NCBI RefSeq assembly: GCF_945859685.1
Contig: NC_079150.1
Span: 1,312,331 to 1,376,330 of the forward strand
Reading direction: 5' to 3'
Length of the DNA stretch: 64,000 bases
DNA from: Eupeodes corollae
Taxonomy: Eukaryota > Arthropoda > Insecta > Diptera > Syrphidae
Shown here: in pieces, positions 1 to 13,200 of the stretch
Numbering within the stretch: position 1 is the stretch's first letter
How the letters are laid out: every line of letters begins with the position of its first letter
The notes under the pieces: generated by a model
What the model saw: only the letters and a program-made list of their open reading frames with translations
The model's database searches: none
Told to the model about the DNA's origin: nothing
Program-made: the position numbers and the translations under genes

Positions 1-1525
1 GTAAGCTGATTTTTTTAAGCAATTACTTAATTGTCCGTGAAATCAGATTAAAGTTTAAGAAAGGCTCTCAGAAATTGCGCAAGATTTTTTTGGAACAAAT
101 GACAGAAAACACACATTTTTCTGCCGAGTCTATATTTTTTTTAAAATTAGTTCCTTTAAATTTCGTGTTTTTTCCACTAAATAATATAAATGGAAAAAAT
201 GGGCTGAATGAATGAAGCACTGTGCTTTCTGCGTCACTGCGAACCATATTAGCATATAGCATATTTATTTCAAATCAAACACATATTTTGATCCTCATTT
301 AGTCTAGAAAAATTTGATAAAAAAATGTCATTCAAAAAGCCATCTTGTTTTTTTTTAATGCAAGTAAAACATGTAGATCATCTAATTTAAACAAAAAAAT
401 TATAACCCTTTTTTCATCTTGTCAATAGATTTAGAGAAAAAGCAATTGCAAATTATCTGGATGTACTGCATTTAGAAAAATGTTTAGTAATGTCATGGAA
501 GCTTTTTACTAAAGATTTACGTTTGTGGTATCGCCGGGAAAAGACTGCCATCTTGAACTAAATATTTGTTTTGTATATAGTTCAATATTCCTAAGAAGTT
601 TTTTTTACAAAATCAGTTAATTCTTAATTTATATCGGTCTAAACTTAATTTTTTTCGTCATCATGAGGGTTGGACTTTTTTTGCAATACGATGACCTTTT
701 TTGTAGTGCTCTTGGCAACATTTCAAGTGAGGCTAATATTGTGAATATCAGACTAATGTGTTAAAAACGTATAAATTAAGCTCCCCACAAAAATTCAGCT
801 TGGCCTGATATTTATCTAGTATGAAATATCCATGGTTTAATAATTAATCAAAAAAGTATATTCCGCCGCTAAAGACATAATGCCTGATTACAAGAGCCTA
901 AGCATCCATGAACACAAAGTATATACAAATTTAAAAAAAATCAGGAATCTGTCCTTTTGTTCATCAAAAAATCTTGAATCCTGCAACACTAAACATTCAT
1001 TTTGCTAGAATTATTTAACTGTAAAAAAAACATAAATTCATTAATAAAACATTGTCCCTTAAAAACATCTTTATTATCAGAGAACAGAGAAAAAAACATT
1101 CATATAAAGTATTTATATTTTTTAACTTCGACTTTATCAGAAAAAAAGAAGAAACAATAAAGACAAAGGAGATTGAGGTATTTTTACGGGATTATTTCTG
1201 AATTGGATTGCCTCTTTTACGATCACATCGCCGCACTATCAGTAAGACATCATGGAGTCAGAATAATTTAAATTTATGTCGACGTGCTCTACGACACTAC
1301 GATAAGAAGGTTTAGTTCAAAGTTTACTACCTCCTGGTTCGATTTCTTTAAAAGAAAAAAAAAGTAAAGTCTTCGAGTGAGTCGCATGTATATGTTGCCG
1401 AAAAAAAGTTTTAAAAAATCTAAATTTAAAATGTTGCATTTAGGAATAAATTGCTACTGTTTTTTGCTAAGTAATCTGACCAGATCAAGAAGTTTTTAAA
1501 AATTTAAAGCAGTTGACATAGAATA
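1..1525. other. Intron or 5' flank upstream of the Sip1 coding exon
   Basis: AT-rich sequence with many poly-A/T runs and no open frame I would defend as coding. It is probably an intron, because an acceptor (TTATTGCAG, ending at 1870) lies shortly before the Sip1 start codon and implies at least one 5' non-coding exon further left. The window opens with GTAAG, which fits a donor, but this may be chance. Confidence 0.5.
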
Positions 1526-1795
1526 GTAGTACCCGAGGCGTGATAGTTAGCGTGTAAAACTGCTATGCTAGAGGTTTTGGGTTCAATCTCTGCCCTTGCC
1601 ATCTAAAGTTTTAATGGGTACTTCCTCTTGTGAGGAATTTAAGTTTTTTTTTTAATTAGCCGTTCGAAATCGGCATAAAAACTGTAGGTCCCCAGCATCC
1701 CTGAAATGACTAGCACACAAGTATATTTGAGAGTTGTAAGTCACTAGGTCCTAGTTCTCCACGGACTCTAGCGCCACACAATTTATTTATAGTAA
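1526..1795 (+). repeat. tRNA-derived SINE, copy 1
   Basis: The head has a pol III-like layout: an A-box-like stretch near 1534-1546 and a B-box GGTTCAATC at 1580-1588. The body (about 1660-1780) matches the copies at 29125-29438 and 30872-31020, and the tail is TTTATTTAT. It is flanked by an imperfect direct repeat, ACATAGAATA at 1516-1525 and ACATAGATTT at 1796-1805, read as the target-site duplication. It lies in the intron upstream of the Sip1 coding exon. Compared with copy 2 it lacks some internal sequence, so it is older or an internal deletion variant. Confidence 0.75.
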
Positions 1796-1932
1796 ACATA
1801 GATTTTATTTTTTTTTTAAGATTTCATTGAGGTTGAATATATTTTTACATATTTTATTTTTTTTATTGCAGAAAAACTCCAAGTTACGTTACTAATAGTT
1901 GATTAAAAAGAAACTTAAATATTTCTAACAAA

Positions 1933-2910
1933 ATGGAAAACATTGAACAACCGGACTTACCCAGTTCAAAAACTAATAATACCAATTGCAACACAAAAAG
2001 TATTGTATCACCAACATCAAACACTAAGCCTAGTTCTGGCCGTTATTGCCATATTATTAAGCGAACAGATTTCGATGGGTACGGGTTTAACTTACATTCA
2101 GAAAAAATTAAGCCCGGTCAATACATTGGAAAAGTTGATCCAAATTCTCCAGCCGAAGTTGCTGGTTTGCGAGAAGGTGATCAAATAATAGAAGTTAATG
2201 GTGTTAATATTGGATCTGAAACGCACAAGCAAGTTGTTCAAAGAATCAAAGCAATTTCGAACGAGGTTCGTTTGTTGTTGATTGATCCAAATACAGAAAG
2301 CGTGCCAACAAATACCAAAACAATAACTGGCGCATCTGAAAAAAATGCTAACAAAATCAGTACTAACAACAATTTTAATAGTAGCTCTACAACAATACCA
2401 AATTCTGCAGCAGCAACACCAACAACAGTGCCAATAAATATTGAAGCAAATGTGGCCTCAGAACATCAAAAAGATGAAGTTACCAGTATTAAAATGGTCA
2501 GCAGGAAATCTCAGTCAACTAACAGCACTGCGTCAGCAGAGGATGTCACCGATTCCAAAAGAAGTGTAGAAACAATCAATAATGGTCACCATGTAACCAC
2601 ATCAATAGCCAATGGAAATTCTTCTGATTTATCTACTTCAAAAGTTCAATCGGAAGTCGGAATCGCAAGGCCAACAATAATAACAACTCCGCCACCACCA
2701 CCGCCTTCCCAACAGGATATAATAGATTCTTCAAATAATAAGTCCATAATGTCACAAGATACTGACACACATCTTCAGAACATACCAGGTCTTAATTTGA
2801 ATTTAACAGCTGCCGAAATGAGAGCCAAATTGTTAGCTAAGAAAAAATTTGATCCGAAAAATGAAAGTGTCGATTTGAAAAAGAAATTCGACATAATTCA
2901 AAAACTCTAA
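1933..2910 (+). CDS. Sip1: Sip1/NHERF1-like PDZ scaffold protein
   Basis: A single coding exon gives a 325-residue protein. Residues about 37-120 form one PDZ domain: the carboxylate-binding loop reads GYGFNL, followed by the conserved VDPNSPAEVAGLREGDQI segment. The middle (about 120-285) is low-complexity, rich in Ser, Thr, Asn and Pro, with a run of seven prolines, and looks disordered. The last 35 residues (MRAKLLAKKKFDPKNE through DIIQKL at the end) match the C-terminal ezrin/radixin/moesin-binding tail of fly NHERF-type proteins. Family members tether membrane proteins to the cortical cytoskeleton through moesin. The ATG follows a splice acceptor ending at 1870 and 62 bases of 5' UTR, so the whole coding sequence is in this exon. 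Vertebrate NHERF1 has two PDZ domains; this one has one, as in Drosophila Sip1. Confidence 0.87.
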   Translation: MENIEQPDLPSSKTNNTNCNTKSIVSPTSNTKPSSGRYCHIIKRTDFDGYGFNLHSEKIKPGQYIGKVDPNSPAEVAGLREGDQIIEVNGVNIGSETHKQVVQRIKAISNEVRLLLIDPNTESVPTNTKTITGASEKNANKISTNNNFNSSSTTIPNSAAATPTTVPINIEANVASEHQKDEVTSIKMVSRKSQSTNSTASAEDVTDSKRSVETINNGHHVTTSIANGNSSDLSTSKVQSEVGIARPTIITTPPPPPPSQQDIIDSSNNKSIMSQDTDTHLQNIPGLNLNLTAAEMRAKLLAKKKFDPKNESVDLKKKFDIIQKL

Positions 2911-3444
2911 AAAAATAAAAAAAAACAATCTTGAAACGTTTTCTTCTTGTATGTATTGTACACCAAATCTAATTTCAAATCAATTCCGTCTTATTCCATA
3001 TTATACTGAATTTATTTTCACCCTTAAAAGAATAGAATTTTTGAACCTCTTAGTCTGCAAACAAAATCTCGAAAAAAGATAACACACAATTAAACTTACA
3101 ATGATTTTGTATTCTCAGAAAAATATTGAAACTGCATTTCGTCCATTTTTTTGCGCATTTCCATTGAATTTATTTTGAATTTTTCCTTTAAAGTACCGAA
3201 AATGTGGCCATTTTTTAAATTTTAATTTTAATTAAAAAAAAAAACATACTTTTCCATTTATTATTCTTATGCATGTGCTCGTTATTATAATTTTCTTGTT
3301 TCTTTTTATTTTTGTTTTGTTGTTGTTGGATGCTTAGTAATTCTAAAACACTTAAGAATTAATAACTCCACTTTTAAACAAAACAACTAAATGGTGACAT
3401 AAGGGAGAAAGTAACAAATGTATCTATAATTTTTGTAATTGTAA

Positions 3445-3450
3445 AATAAA
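3445..3450 (+). terminator. Polyadenylation signal AATAAA for Sip1
   Basis: Canonical AATAAA about 535 bases after the Sip1 stop codon, in AT-rich sequence. A second AATAAA lies at 3539-3544. The stretch 2911-3560 is therefore read as the 3' UTR; which signal is used cannot be told from sequence alone. Confidence 0.5.
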
Positions 3451-3599
3451 ATTGAAAATATATTAAAAATTGTAAAAAAAAGTTTTTAGGCGAAAATACA
3501 AACTATCTTGCAATATATAAAAAGTATGTACTTATATGAATAAATATATAAATATAAATCTAAAAATGTTTAAGATGTAGTTTTGTGTTCAATTTTTAA

Positions 3600-6500
3600 C
3601 TAACGAAATGCGGAAATATGCAACATGGGTAAGAGCTACGAAGAGGATGCTAAAAATAATGGATACAAAGGGCTGGGTTATTTTCTTCTGCTAGGATACA
3701 GAGGGACCGTTCGGTCGCTTCGTCGCCAGATACTGGCTTACGCGTAAGATATCGACATCATGGGTAGAAACAGACAATCTGTGGAACAAAATCTAGGGCT
3801 ACACATTAGTGAATAAAAAAATGTTGGAAACTGATGTCTTCGAGATTTATTAAACGTAGATTTTCTTTTTAGAGACAATGTTAAGTTGGATCATTTCGTC
3901 CGATGATGATTTTATTTTTTAGAGATTACAAACACCGCCCTTGGCCAAATAATAGTTGAATTATGGTTAGGTTAAGTGCCCAGCTGAATGTCAAACTCAG
4001 TCCTTGCAAAGCTTATACTTTGTAGTCTTTTTATAATGCTCCCTTTTGGGAATTGGGTTTGAATCTGCGGGTCTTCTTTTTATTTTCCATCTGATAGTTA
4101 TACTATTTATAGCAACTCTCCTTAATTATTTGTATTTCAAACAAACTTCATGTTTTGTATAGCATAAATTCCCATTAAAATATCTTAATATTTTGGACAC
4201 CTTTCGAACCTTAGGGGGCTAAGGAATAACATTTAGGAACGAATGCGTTAGGGTGGTCCTCATTATTTTTAATAATAAAGTGACGTAAAATCAAATTTTG
4301 AATGAATTCAAAATAATTATTTTGATGCGATACTTGAAAGGACAAAAAGAAGCAGATAAGACAAGCGAACAATTAGTTAGAGCAGGGGATTTTTTCAAAT
4401 CAATTTTGAAATATTCAAAGATAAAACAATTATTATTATTATTATTGTAATATCAACCGTCATATATACATTTTACTTTCTTTTTTATTAAAAGACTTGA
4501 AGTCGAGTTCGTCAATCAATTTTTTACTTTCACAGAAGCTATCGAATATTCATTTTGTAATTTGATTATCAAATTAAATATGTACATCCCATAAGATTTT
4601 GTTCTTTAATTAACTTGTCTCAGTTATGAAAATGTTTTCAAGACTTAAATTTATTCTGAAAAAAATTTATAAATGAAAGGAAAATTTCTTGTTATTAAAA
4701 GCTATTCGTATTCAATGATTTTCAGATAACCGATAACCTTTCGAAAAACAAAAATATATTTTTCCACTCCCACGGATGTAAAATCTAAGCCCTGTGAGTC
4801 CTGAACCATTTTATTATTAGGTGCATCTAATAAAATAAAAATACAATTTTGAAAAACAAACCAAATTGTATAGACATGAATTATATACTTGTACAAAAAA
4901 CAAGGGATCACAAATGTTTGGATACATAACGGCAATAGTCACCAGTGACATCTGAAATACTGATAATGAACAATATTGAAAGAAGGGTAACGTCCGGTCG
5001 CACGAACTTGGTTGAATAACTATGATGAATTTATATATAAAATAAAAATCGTTTTTATTAATGTTTTTTAAAAATTATTTTTTTTTCGCTTAATATAAAT
5101 TCTTATGAGATGACTTACGAGCCTTCATTTCATACTTTATGCGAAGTTTTGTAAAATCATGAATGTTTTACTTTTAATTTTCTTATATTATGTAGTTTTC
5201 CAGGATGTTTCAAAAACTTGCTGTTGTACAAATGAAAAACTTCATTTAAAACGAGATGGCAAAAATGATGTAGTGATTTATTCAGGTTTATGTGGAACAC
5301 TTACAACTATTGATAATTTTTAAACAATTTTATAGATTATAAATTTGGGAACACTTTTTAATGAATTTACATAGTCTTAAAGGTAGGTCTTCTTTCGAAT
5401 TTGATTTGGTTATAACTCAAACATTTGACGAAATAGAATCTGAAGTAGGATTTTAACTGAGGACATCAAAATCTTCAGACTAATGTAATTTTATTTATTA
5501 GTTACAAGAATTTGTCGGCCATAGATGGATGTAAAACACTTGGTGACTATAAGTTTAATTAAACAATTAAAATAATTTTTACAATTTACAAAACGTGAGT
5601 TTGTTTTTATAAATTATAAATATTTCTAAAATGAGACTACTGACGCCCTTGGAGTTGATATTAATTTGAAGAGGTTCATAAACTTCAATCTAATATAGTT
5701 GTTATCTCAAAAACTCGTTAATTTTGTTTAAGTTTTCAGCAGAACAATAACTTATTAATTTAATATTTGTTTAATAATATTTTCTTGTTATATAAATTTT
5801 AATTTTGTCATGCCGAATCCTTTATGAATTGTAACAAATTTAAACATACCAAAATGTTTTGTGTTATTTTACTCTCTTAAGTCAGGTGCTACACGTGTTC
5901 ATGGCGATTACAACACATTTTACTAACATGCCAAATTCATAACTGACCAAGAGGTATTGTTATACACAACAAACTTTTGAAATACCTGGCTTTAGCATTA
6001 TTTTTATGTTTAGATAACAATTTAGTAACAAGAACAAAACTTCCTTTCAAATCGTTTCGCCTTTTTCTGTTGAAAACCATTTTATCAAAAATGGCTAAGC
6101 GTTTTTTTAGATATTTGAAAAACGGATGAAATCTAACAACTTATGAAGATTTAAAGTATATTTTAGGAAATAATATAAGTTTTTTAACTGAAGAGGAAGG
6201 AAAGGGATTATAGATTTGGATAACCACCACGGAATTTATTGAAAAACAATCTACTTCATAAATTTAGATTGCCCCAAAAAGCCTTATACCTATATGTTTT
6301 TTTCATTTTTATTTTTTTTTTTCAAGAACTAAGGAACGGATTTCAATAATTTTGTTCTGCATAAGCCCTCATATAGTTTAAATAATATTTGATGATTAAA
6401 AATTCCATCAAAAGATGCTTGAAGGATTTAAACAATTTCAATTAAATTTTTTAATTTCTTATTTTGTTGTCAAGAGGATTTGTTTTCTTCGCAAAATGAG

Positions 6501-6880
6501 ATTGAGATGATAGATTTGTTGGAACTACAAAAAAGCAAACTTAAACATATTTATTTTTTAAAACAAGGTTTTCTTTTGTTGGTTATTTGATTATAAAATT
6601 TAAACAAAAAATCAAATTGTAGTTCTCAAGTTACCACTCGAAAGCTACAAGCATGGATTACATCCCATCATATTTTTTTTTACAAATCCAAAACATTGCT
6701 ACTAAACTATTCTATCTATAGCAAGAAAAAAGTACATACAAAACAAAAAAGTATCTTCCTGCACCGTGCAGCAACAATGTTTATTCAACATGATGCCTCT
6801 CCTAAAACACTTGATTTGATTATTGTTAAAGAAAAAAAAATTCGTATCTTTGAATTTCAGCAGTAGGTATGCCTTCGACT
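3600..6880. other. Intergenic region between Sip1 and apolpp
   Basis: No supported gene. Mostly AT-rich with scattered homopolymer runs and an ATT microsatellite near 4430-4446. A short, relatively GC-rich patch at about 3690-3760 stands out from its surroundings, but I recognise no family in it. Open frames here are short and show no protein-like composition. Confidence 0.5.
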
Positions 6881-6882
6881 TC

Positions 6883-6890
6883 TATATAAG
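6883..6890 (+). promoter_or_regulatory. Candidate TATA box for apolpp
   Basis: TATATAAG lies about 250 bases before the apolpp start codon, in a locally less AT-rich stretch. A start site about 30 bases on would give a 5' UTR near 220 bases. A second TATA-like string (TATATAAAAATAT) begins near 7003 and would give a UTR near 100 bases. Neither has a clear initiator that I can assert. Confidence 0.35.
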
Positions 6891-7137
6891 CCCTTGTTCT
6901 GGTGGCAATCCAATGACTTACTTTCCAATTACCGCTTCTCGTGGCATGACCAACGGATCAGACCCAGGCAAAGTGTTATAGTTTTTTCGTTTTCATTTTC
7001 GAATATATAAAAATATAAATAATCCCCCGAAAATATCCTGTTTAAAAAAGGAAAGTAAAGTGTAAAATTTTAAGAAAAGCTTTAATAGCAACATTATGGA
7101 AAAATATTTGTGAGGATTTAAAAAATAGAAACAAAAA

Positions 7138-7255
7138 ATGAAGAACATTTTATTCAATTTTAGAATAAGGATGTGGTCGCGGGAACCCAATTCTCGGATA
7201 ATTCTCTTTAGTGGAATTCTTTGTTGTTTGATTGCTGTAAATGGATTAAATGCAG
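7138..7255 (+). CDS. apolpp: apolpp exon 1: start codon and signal peptide
   Basis: The ATG at 7138 opens 39 codons plus one base before the donor CAG|GTGAG at 7255/7256. The peptide has basic residues followed by a hydrophobic core (IILFSGILCCLIAV) and a small-residue cleavage region (NGLNA), a secretory signal as expected for a haemolymph protein. A second in-frame ATG ten codons later (MWSREP) could also start translation, leaving a shorter n-region. Exon 2 is only 27 bases (9850-9876) and adds the Cys-rich stretch EKCKTGCPK before the lipid-transfer module. Confidence 0.85.
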
Positions 7256-10200
7256 GTGAGCTTATTTTTTTTAAATACAGTGCATACAAAAATTGAGTGT
7301 ATTCAAAAATAAGTGATTTCGTGTGCGTTGTTTAAATTGTTGATAGTATTATAAATAAAAGTCCTTGACATGAAAATAAAAAAAAAATGATCCTTAAGGA
7401 ATTTGAGTTCTTTTTGGAAATTTTGAGTTTCCTTTTTATAAGAAATACTTCAAACAAAAGTCGAAAACTATAAAATCAAAATGTCTTTAATATCCGTGTG
7501 AAAGTCTAAGAACGATATTATTGAGTTTCTTCGAATATTGTTTTACGACAAAACAAGTTTAAAAATTGTTTTGAGTTTTTAGCTTTACAAAAGTTTAATA
7601 TCATTTGGAAATAGTTTTTGAATAATAATAATTTCATTGAAACAATTTAATAAAATTAGTTTTGCTGTTAAACTAGTTTTGAAGAAACTCAATAATATAT
7701 GGGCGTACGTTTAATAAATTGTTGACCCAATCTTGAGTAACAATAACGACAGCAAAAAATTAAATAAATTAACTTAACAAATGAACAGCATTACATCCGG
7801 CACATGCATAGTTTGGTCGATTTGTTTTTTTTTTACTGTGCCTTATGAAACTCACCCTCGCTTATTATATAAAGTAAGTACTCCTAATTGTATCTTTTAT
7901 GATGTAGGTACTCAAAACACAGTAAGAATATATTTCAGTTTAAACAAACCAATAAACAAACAGAATTGAACATTACACGCACTGCAATCTGAAATCGTAG
8001 CATACAAAACTATATAACGAAACCAGAAAATATTATATGTTTCTTACGTTTTATGCATTACACTATGTATTGTACAACGTTCCAATATTTTTCTATATTA
8101 AAAAAATAGCAAAACCAGAAAGTTGAAATAAAACATTATTGCCGGTCTTGAAAAAGATACATTCATATTTTTGAAAAATATACTGGAATGTGATCCGCAC
8201 TGATAACTTCCCATCTGTGCCCATGTATCGATTTTTCTAAAACTTTAACAACATTTGAATAACAATATTTTATGTAAGATTAAAAATTTAAGTCAATATA
8301 TTTCTTTGTTTTCATAATACTTGAGTCGAAAACTATTTTTTAACGACAACCAATTATTATCAATTTTAGCAGCGCAGTTTTTGAAATTCTGTATTTATCA
8401 TAAAAAAAATACCGATTGAATTTTTACAAGAACAAGAACAATTTGGAAGTCAATACCTTCATCTATTCTCGAGATATTCGAATCCAACGTTAATTTTTAC
8501 CACTTTTGCGTAGTATTTTTGGAGTTAATTTTTATAAACAAAGTTGAAAGTTGGATTTTTTTAAATATTAAAAACAATATTTTTAATAAGATCGAAATCA
8601 ATTTTTACCAACTTTTAGTAATGTTGCTTTTTAAAACCCTATTAATTTTCTTTAGTTAAATAGTTCCATAGTTTCCCGAACGTACGGTCCTACGGATGCA
8701 CGCAGACATCTAGAGAAATTTCTACATTTTAACAAATCTACAAATCGGACCAATTACAATAAATTCCTATGGGAAGTTAAAAATATATATTAGAATCAAG
8801 TTAAAAAGTATTGGGACCATTAAATAGTTAAAAGTGGAAAATAACTAAAATACAACTTAAGTACATGCTAGAATAATTTCTTATTAAAAAAAGACTGTTA
8901 ACACATTGGTTACACTGTACCACGAAAAAACTAACAGAAAAAAAGAATCGATTCGATAATTTGACTCAAATTTTGTCTTGAAAGATTCCTAACTTTCAAG
9001 AAATCCCAGGTGCACAGCTAAGCCAATTTATCTTTATTTAAAAAAAGTCTAATAATCCAGGAATATAAATGTACCTCCTGTACCTAGAAATTACTTGACA
9101 GAATCTCATCACGCTTATCAAATTGACCCGGTCCATGTATGGCCAGCTGCACAGTATTTCCTTCAATCAGTTTCATCGTGCAAGTTACCAAGGGCTCTTA
9201 TTCTTATCTACTTTACGTTAGTAGATAAGATGTCGTTGATGTTTTGTATGTGATTTAAAAAAAAAATATTCATGCCTCGAACAGTACAACACTCATCACA
9301 TGATAATGTGATAGTTGTAAAGACACATACAATTCTCAGCATCAAATCCCTCTTCTTAGGGGTCAACAGAGTTCTTAAGAGATACGGTCGGCAGCCCGGC
9401 TGATGCTGCGCGTTGTGGCAGAGTGGCGATGTCGGCGCGGCGGCGGCTGCGGCAGCAACTCTAAAGTAGGTATAATAAATTGAAAATGAAAACAACATTC
9501 AACTTGGACTTGAATATATGTTGCTGTGATTGGTCTCCGAACCGGGAGTCTAGAATTTACTTAAAAGTCATAGTATATTTTTAATAAATTAAATTAGCTG
9601 AGTTCATCATTTTTTATCAGCAGAGCCTGGACTTTAAAATTTAAGTTCAGGGTTTAGGTTGTTTATTGAACTATGCATTTTAGAGTTTTTAAGATAATGA
9701 TTTGAATTTGATTAACCTTTTGAATGTGTGACTATTCTTGAACCTCATTTTTTTTTAATGTTAAAAGGATATGGTGGTTGTTTTAAGTTGTAAAAATGGA
9801 TTACATTTTAAAATTACTAATGCATAATATTCTCTTTTCTTCATTGCAGAAAAATGTAAAACCGGATGTCCAAAATGTAAGTATTCATATTTCTTGAGAG
9901 ATACCAAGATTTACATCCTAAATAGGCTATCCTTAAATAAAATCATGTAATCGTGAATAAAAGAACGGCAAGTTGTTATAATTTCATATATTGTTTGAGG
10001 ACGAGATTCAAGACATGCCAGCAAGTAACAGTTACAGTTGTTCACCATTTAAAGTGAACGCACATCAAAGCGCTCTGCAGTGACGGAAAACTTGATTGGA
10101 TATTGGTGGCCACAAAAAAAAATATATTAACTGGCATGTTTGGTGGAGTCACTATCGCAAAATTTAAAACAACCTATTGTTAAGGTTTTAACAATTAACT

Positions 10201-13200
10201 AGTTAACAATTTGCTAAACTCCAACATTTTGAAACTTTTTGTTTTGGTTATTAGTGTATTGCTATTTGCCTTTTACTCTTAAACTGACCTATTAATTGGA
10301 ACTCGCAACTGTTGACCGGACTCTTCCATCTACTGCTCTTATAAGAACATGGTTTTAGCAAATTTCTCAGTTATGAGTACCGTGATTTTAACTTTAGCAA
10401 ATTGTAATAGATAGTAAGATGTTAAGATCCTTTAAATCACCTTTTAAACTTTTAAAGTAAAACTAATTAATTTTTTTTAAATTTTGCGCCATTATCATTA
10501 TTATTTTAAAACTGTTTTTTTTTTTTTAATATTGTATTGCTTTTTTTCCACGTTCTTAAATTTTTTCTTGAAGAAAGTGTTGAATTGATTGGTACCTTTT
10601 GTTCTGAAAAGAAGGATATTTATATTTATTTTCTTTTATGTTAATTACTCAAAATTAAGTAAATACCATCAACATCCTATACTAATTTCTTGTTGATTAT
10701 ATTCAAATTTCAGCTGATTCTGGCCTACTGAAGTATGTACCAGGTAACGTTTACGAATACAGTATTGAAAGTTTGATGACTGTCGGTATCGATGCCAATG
10801 ATGCCGAAGAAATCGCTCTTAAATTATCCGGCCATGCTAAGTTATATGCCGAAGGTAACTGCGGCTATACTTTGCAAATGGAAAGAATGTCTGTGAGCGC
10901 TGTTAAGGAATCCATAGAGAAACAAATAATACAAAATCTAAACAAGCCAATTAAATTCACCATGGTCAGTGGAGAATTGCAACCAGAAATTTGTTCCGAA
11001 AGTAGCGATAATGCTGCTTCGTTGAATATTAAGCGTGGTATAATTTCTCTTTTGCAAGCAGCTGATAAACCTCACGAAACCGACGTTTTCGGAGTTTGCC
11101 CAACTTTAACATCGGTTTCTAAAGCTGGTTCAAGTGAAATAATAACGAAAGTTCGTAACTTGAATGCCTGTAGCTATCGGGAAAAAATATCTAATGGTTT
11201 AATCAATGGTGTAGTTAACAGTAAAGCCGGAATTAAATCAACTGCTTTACTAAAATCTGATTATTCTAAAGAATTAAAACTTAACAACGGAATTCCTGAA
11301 AACATTCAATTAGTTGAGGAGTACAAATTAGCACCGATGTCAAATGGAGCTGGGGTTTCAAAAGCTAAAGTAAAGACAACACTTCGATTGGGAAACGTGG
11401 GACGGGCCAATGCCCCTCCTTGTAATGGAGAGCCGGCTTCTATCATTTTTGAACCACCAACGGCTCCAGTGGCTAAGAATATTGGAACTTTGAAGAAAGT
11501 TTTTACCAATACTGTTAATTTAGTCAACGAGCATGTCCAAGGTGATGCTGCGAAACATTTTACAGAGTTGATTCGTTTGATGCGTTCTTCGGATGTTGAT
11601 ACGCTTATTGAACTCTCAGTGGTGCCACATGTTAACAAAGTTCTGGCACGAAAGGTTTACCTAGATGCACTTTTCCGTGTAGGAACATCAAATTCTGTTA
11701 AGGCAATTGTTCGTCAGATTTCGAAGTTTTCCGAAAACGAAAAGAAATTGGCTTTCATGTCATTTAACTTGGTACAATCAATTGAAAAAGACGCTCTTAA
11801 CCAAGCAGCTGTAAGTGTTTTAAAGGAGCCCTTTATTGTAGCTAAGATAATAATTTAAGTTTCAATTGTTTTCTATTTTCAGACTCTCTTGAATCCAAAC
11901 TCACCAAAAGAAGCCTTTTTAGCTATTGGAAATCTCGTCAATAAGTACTGTAAATTAGGAACCTGTGATCAAAGTGAAGTTAATGTGGTGTCAAAGAAAT
12001 TCACTGACAGTTTGAAACACTGCAAAGCTAATACAAAGAAAGACGAAGACCGATATGTCAGTATTTTAAAGGGCATTCGTAATACTCACAAGATTGCCGA
12101 CGCTTCAGCCCAAATCTTGATTGAATGTGCTTCAGCTGATCGATCAGCACGACTTCGCGTAGCCGCTATTCAAGCGTTCACTGCTTCTGCATGTGATGCT
12201 GGTTTGCAATCAATGGCTCTTAACATCCTAAAGGATCGCAATGAAGATTCGGAAATTCGTATTGAAGCTTACTTGGCAGCTATTGCTTGCCCAAATGCCC
12301 AACTAGCAAACGAAATTGCTGAAATTGTCAACAGTGAACCAGTTTATCAAGTCGGTGGATTTATTACATCAAGTTTGAAGGCTATTCGCGATTCAACTGA
12401 TCCAACTCGTGAAGCAAGTCGAATTTATCTTGGAAACATCCGTCTAACAAAAAAATTCCCAATCGATTCCAACCGTTACTCATTCAACAGCGAAGTTTCT
12501 TATGCTATTGATTCTTTGGGACTTGGTGCCAGTGCCGATTATAGCCTAATTTACTCCCAAAAAGGCTTCTTGCCACGTTCAGCTCGTCTGAATTTGACAT
12601 CACAAATTTTTGGAACCAATTTCAATGTGCTCGAGGTTAATACTCGTCAAGAGAATCTCGAAGATCTATGGGGACACTACTTCGGACCAAAGGGAGCTTT
12701 AAGAACTGACGGACGAAACATTCTCAGTAACCTGGTAAACAAATCGCGCCCAAAGCGTTCTATAGTCGATGATGCAGAAAAACTATCGCAGAAATACAAT
12801 ACCTATGGAAGCAAAGTAAACAAAGACATCAATTTGGACATGGCCGTACGTCTCTTTGGATCTGAAATGTTCTTCCTTAGTTTGGGTGATGACATCCCAC
12901 AAACTGTTGAGGAAATTATGACCAAATTCTCTCAGTCATATGACAATGTAAAGAACGGCTTGAAAAATTTCGAACACGAATACGCTTGCCATTCGCTTTT
13001 CCTTGATACCGAATTCGTCTATCCCACAGGTATGGGTATTCCATTGGAACTCGCTGCCCAAGGAACCTCAGCCTCAAAACTAAGTATTGCCACCGAAGTT
13101 GACATTGACGCAATTCTTGCAAAACCACAAGAGGCCAAATATCGCATCAAATTTGTACCAAGCGTGGATGTTAGCGTCAATGCGCAATTCCGATTCAATG

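Noticed and set aside
4194..4230. Short perfect palindrome CCTTAG...CTAAGG
   Set aside because: Six-base stem only; expected by chance in this much sequence and no context for a terminator in a fly genome.
7781..7969. 62-codon open frame with ATG in apolpp intron 1
   Set aside because: It lies in the intron, its composition is AT-driven, and no domain or neighbour supports it.
9208..9498. 96-codon minus-strand frame across the GC-rich island
   Set aside because: The Ala run comes from GC-rich repeats and the rest is not protein-like. I kept the island as an observation but not as a gene.
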